IMG/VR virus record: IMGVR_UViG_3300048837_000776
Span: 1 to 43,598 of that record
Origin: a virus
Length of the DNA: 43,598 bases
Strand: one strand, 5' to 3'
A program made the position numbers and the translations under genes. The notes beneath the pieces are model-generated. The model was not told the DNA's origin, did no database searches, and was given only the letters and a program-made list of their open reading frames with translations. Positions 41,371-43,598 of this stretch are shown here, one piece after another; the stretch's first letter is position 1, and every line of letters starts with the position of its first letter.

Positions 41371-43598
41371 AGCGGTCTGCTGTGTTTTTGGGGGAGGTGG
41401 GAGGTAGTATGTAACAACCTGCCCTCGATGTCCAGCACAATTGCGATCTCGTTTTCGCACCCACCCAAGTCGCTGAAAAATGATCCCGATGCGAGTTTGC
41501 GCTCGGCGATCTTGTTTGTCGCTGGTGATCTTGAGGCACTCGGACATGATCTCGCTCGGGGTCACCTGCCCCTTGCCGTCGATCCAATCCACGATCAGAG
41601 TCTCCCAAGGGTCATCGATCTGGCGAGCCGCTTGCTCGGCGCGAAACACTTCGGTTTGCGCCGCTTCGGGCCACCAGCGATCTCCGCGCCGATAGCACGC
41701 CACGGCCTCCGCCCAAAGTTGATCGCGATCCCGGGTCAATGTTTCGAGGTCAAGTTGAACACACTCGACCGGCCAATAGCGGCGACCTCCCGAGGCATCG
41801 CGGATATAGTCGTTGTGGTTGACCGACCCCGCAAAAACGCAACCGCGCGGAACCTCGACCATCGTGCGACCATACGGTGCGCGGTATCGATCTGTTGCGC
41901 TGGTGAAAAATGCCTTGGCGGTGGACGACTCGGCCCGCATCAGACTGTCCAACTCGGCCAGCTCCACAACCCACTTGCCTCGAATGTGGAGGTAGGCGTC
42001 CTTATTTTGGATATCGATCTGCGTATCCGAAAATGCTGCGCCTCCCAAAATCTTGAGGGCCGTGGATTTTCCGATCCCCTCGTTGCCCTCCAGCACGAGA
42101 ACATGATCGGCCTTGCATCCCGCTTTGAAGGCCCGCGCCACCGCTGAGATCAGCCACATCTTGCCCACAGCATCGACATATTCTGGGCCTTGGTGGACGA
42201 GGGAACGGCCCCCGAGGTAGGTGCGGAGCCACGTTTCGATCCGCTCGACCCCATCCCACCGCAAGGATGTGAGGTAGTCTCGGACAGGATGGCCGCGCTG
42301 GAACTGCGCGGCCACCAACACGGCCCCCGCGATGCCTTCTGTGGAAAGGTTGATCCCGTACTCTTCGAGTAGCCAATATCCGACGCGGATATAGTCCTCG
42401 TCGATCAACATTCGAGGAAAGGTTCGGTCGTTCGGGTCTGCGTAATCTGCGTGAAACGGTGGTTGGGTCTGAAAAGTGGGCGAGGTCGCGGACTCGTCGA
42501 AAGCCAAAACCCCCGCCCAGCGGTCGTCGTTTGCGAGGATGCGGCTGACATTGAGCGCACAGCTTTTGTAGCCGATCGCCCGTCCCTCTTTGTCGAACTT
42601 GAGAAGGAGCCGCGCCTTCCATTCTTGCGAAGCCTCCGCGTTTTCTGCCGCAGTGTCGTTTTTTTTCTCTGCCGAGGGTCGTGTTTTCGGAGCGGAGGAT
42701 GGGTCTCGGTACGATGGATCGTAGCCGCCAGTGCAAGAGGATATCGCCGCCTCGATGGTTCCCTCCCCGTATGTCCGTCCGTCCGCATGATGTCGCTTGT
42801 CCCACTTGTCGCGCATTAGACCAGACGAGCGGAATATGCGATCCATCTGCGCGGCATCACGATTTGTCCACCACGCGAGCAGGTTGCACAACGCGAGGTC
42901 AGCCGCACTGTGGTCTGATCCCCCGTCGCCTCCGAACAGCCGCGCAAACTCCGAACCAGCCGCGCTTGATCTGATCTTCTCGATCAACTCCTGATCGGAT
43001 ATCGACGCGGGGAGGCTGGACTTTTTTGGCGCTGCTTTCTTGGGGGCGTCGGGCTTTGCAAAATACCGCTGGTGCATCCAATCGACAAACCCTTGCTCGG
43101 GTTCGATATCGCCCTCGCGTTTGTAGATGCGGTTGCCGGTCACGGTCAAAAACCTCGGCGACGTGTGATCATACGCCTCGATCCAGCTGTGGGTCGTCCC
43201 CTTGCCAGCGCGAGGAAGCACCCCTCGCGTGAAGATGCGATAGCCCTTTCCGCTTGGACTGATTTCCACATAGCACTGGCACCGTCCAGCCTCAAAGAGG
43301 ATCTCCCCCGCGATCCCCTCGCGATCCTTCACGTCCTTTACATCGAGATCGTATCCGATCCAATCCTCGACCAACACCACCCCGACCCCGTCGATGGCGT
43401 AACTGCCGCGTCCGTTTTCCCACGCAGCACAAGCAGCCTCGAACGAGGCCCATGTTTTGGGGTCGTTCGACTTCGCGTTTTGGCGCGGACTGGCCGCATT
43501 TTTCGGAACCTTTGTCGTCTTAAACTCGCCGAGCTTCTTGTCGAGCCGCTGCTCCAACTTCCACCCCACCCAACTGCCCGTCAGGGTGAGGTTTGGGG
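41206..43598 (-). CDS. Primase-helicase: AEP-type primase/polymerase plus VapE/VirE-like SF3 ATPase (main part)
   Basis: With the 190-1 segment the protein has 813 residues. The N-terminal third is like the bifunctional primase-polymerase (AEP): W-A-S-F-E-A-A, G-V-G-V-V-L-V-E-D-W-I-G-Y-D-L-D with the acidic pair, C-Y-V-E-I-S-P-S-G-K-G-Y-R-I-F and H-T-S-P-R-F-L-T-V-T-G. The C-terminal part is a VapE-like ATPase: Y-L-T-S-L-R-W-D-G, Walker A L-E-G-N-E-G-I-G-K-S-T, V-V-E-L-A-E-L-D as Walker B, and A-P-Y-G-R-T, with F-A-G-S-V-N-H-N and G-G-R-R-Y-W-P-V as sensor region. It likely starts and unwinds phage DNA replication. The last 55 residues are repeat-encoded (D-Q-P-D-Q-P-D-Q-P) and probably unstructured. 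Confidence 0.85.
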   Translation of the reverse strand, partial: PNLTLTGSWVGWKLEQRLDKKLGEFKTTKVPKNAASPRQNAKSNDPKTWASFEAACAAWENGRGSYAIDGVGVVLVEDWIGYDLDVKDVKDREGIAGEILFEAGRCQCYVEISPSGKGYRIFTRGVLPRAGKGTTHSWIEAYDHTSPRFLTVTGNRIYKREGDIEPEQGFVDWMHQRYFAKPDAPKKAAPKKSSLPASISDQELIEKIRSSAAGSEFARLFGGDGGSDHSAADLALCNLLAWWTNRDAAQMDRIFRSSGLMRDKWDKRHHADGRTYGEGTIEAAISSCTGGYDPSYRDPSSAPKTRPSAEKKNDTAAENAEASQEWKARLLLKFDKEGRAIGYKSCALNVSRILANDDRWAGVLAFDESATSPTFQTQPPFHADYADPNDRTFPRMLIDEDYIRVGYWLLEEYGINLSTEGIAGAVLVAAQFQRGHPVRDYLTSLRWDGVERIETWLRTYLGGRSLVHQGPEYVDAVGKMWLISAVARAFKAGCKADHVLVLEGNEGIGKSTALKILGGAAFSDTQIDIQNKDAYLHIRGKWVVELAELDSLMRAESSTAKAFFTSATDRYRAPYGRTMVEVPRGCVFAGSVNHNDYIRDASGGRRYWPVECVQLDLETLTRDRDQLWAEAVACYRRGDRWWPEAAQTEVFRAEQAARQIDDPWETLIVDWIDGKGQVTPSEIMSECLKITSDKQDRRAQTRIGIIFQRLGWVRKRDRNCAGHRGQVVTYYLPPPPKTQQTAVQPPEVDQRLDRLNARTTSGDDQPDQPDQPTSSRARVCARVAGDAPSVHPDFDF
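41248..41273. repeat. Alternating purine-pyrimidine tract
   Basis: Twenty-six bases alternate strictly between pyrimidine and purine, mostly CG and CA steps, in the middle of the iteron-like cluster and within the 3' end of the primase gene. Such tracts can adopt Z-DNA under negative supercoiling. Confidence 0.6.
43458..43598. repeat. Terminal overlap, right copy (pairs with 1-141)
   Basis: Identical to 1-141 except T43472 against A15. The primase codon is AAG (Lys) here and ATG (Met) at the other end, so either the phage population is mixed at this site or one copy has an error near a contig end. Confidence 0.9.

Noticed and set aside
1-43598. Prophage inserted in a bacterial chromosome
   Set aside because: No bacterial flanking genes, no att repeats beyond the terminal overlap, no integrase, and the ends close a circle through one gene.

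Overview
This window is a complete, circularly closing genome of a tailed bacteriophage with a contractile tail (myovirus morphology). Its sheath, tube, tape measure and baseplate genes show the morphology. The last 141 bases (43458-43598) repeat the first 141 (1-141) with one mismatch, so the circle is 43,457 bp, and the primase-helicase gene reads through the join without a break in frame. No integrase, transposase, DNA polymerase or canonical tRNA gene is seen. The host cannot be named. A lysis set that includes spanin-like membrane proteins suggests a Gram-negative host.

Layout. A divergent control region (about 598-800) separates two transcription units. A small HTH regulator and, beyond it across the join, the primase-helicase lead a leftward unit. 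It runs from 597 to 1, re-enters at 43598 and continues to 8076. In order it carries replication/nuclease genes (43.6-40.1 kb), small genes (40.1-38.5 kb), terminase, portal and MuF (38.5-33.7 kb), head genes (33.7-26 kb), neck, sheath, tube, chaperones and tape measure (26-19.3 kb), baseplate and fibres (19.3-10.3 kb), and lysis (10.3-8.1 kb). The rightward unit (801-7958) carries mostly unrecognised early genes and a RecT-type annealing protein. The two units converge at a strong leftward terminator (about 7959-7995). One small rightward membrane-protein gene (16844-17275) sits inside the leftward late array with its own promoter-like sequence and looks like a moron.

The most unusual feature is in the gaps of the early region. 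Three noncoding stretches carry a tRNA-type T arm (TTCGACT loop) 1 nt from a long helix: 2159-2266 (+), 3900-4003 (+) and about 238-286 (-). The first two also have perfect 7-bp acceptor stems and an 8-nt GG-containing linker in place of a D arm. Each ends about 40-48 nt before the start codon of the next gene. In the two rightward copies a hairpin lies 4 nt upstream, and a repeated leader (GCGCC-N6-GGCGC-type hairpin plus GAAAGGTT) follows. The leader also precedes other early genes. These look like members of a structured RNA family that I do not recognise.

Other points of note: an iteron-like cluster of AGGTTGATC/GATCAACCT repeats at the 3' end of the primase gene (candidate origin); a DEDD exonuclease whose conserved C-terminus continues in another frame; tandem paralogues in the early operon; a baseplate protein that joins LysM-like and gp25/W-like parts; an Fn3-like insertion in the capsid protein; and a tail-chaperone pair arranged for a +1 or -2 frameshift. 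No gene-free stretch exceeds 300 bases. The longest (191-363, 598-800, 2116-2313, 3862-4042) are described as features.
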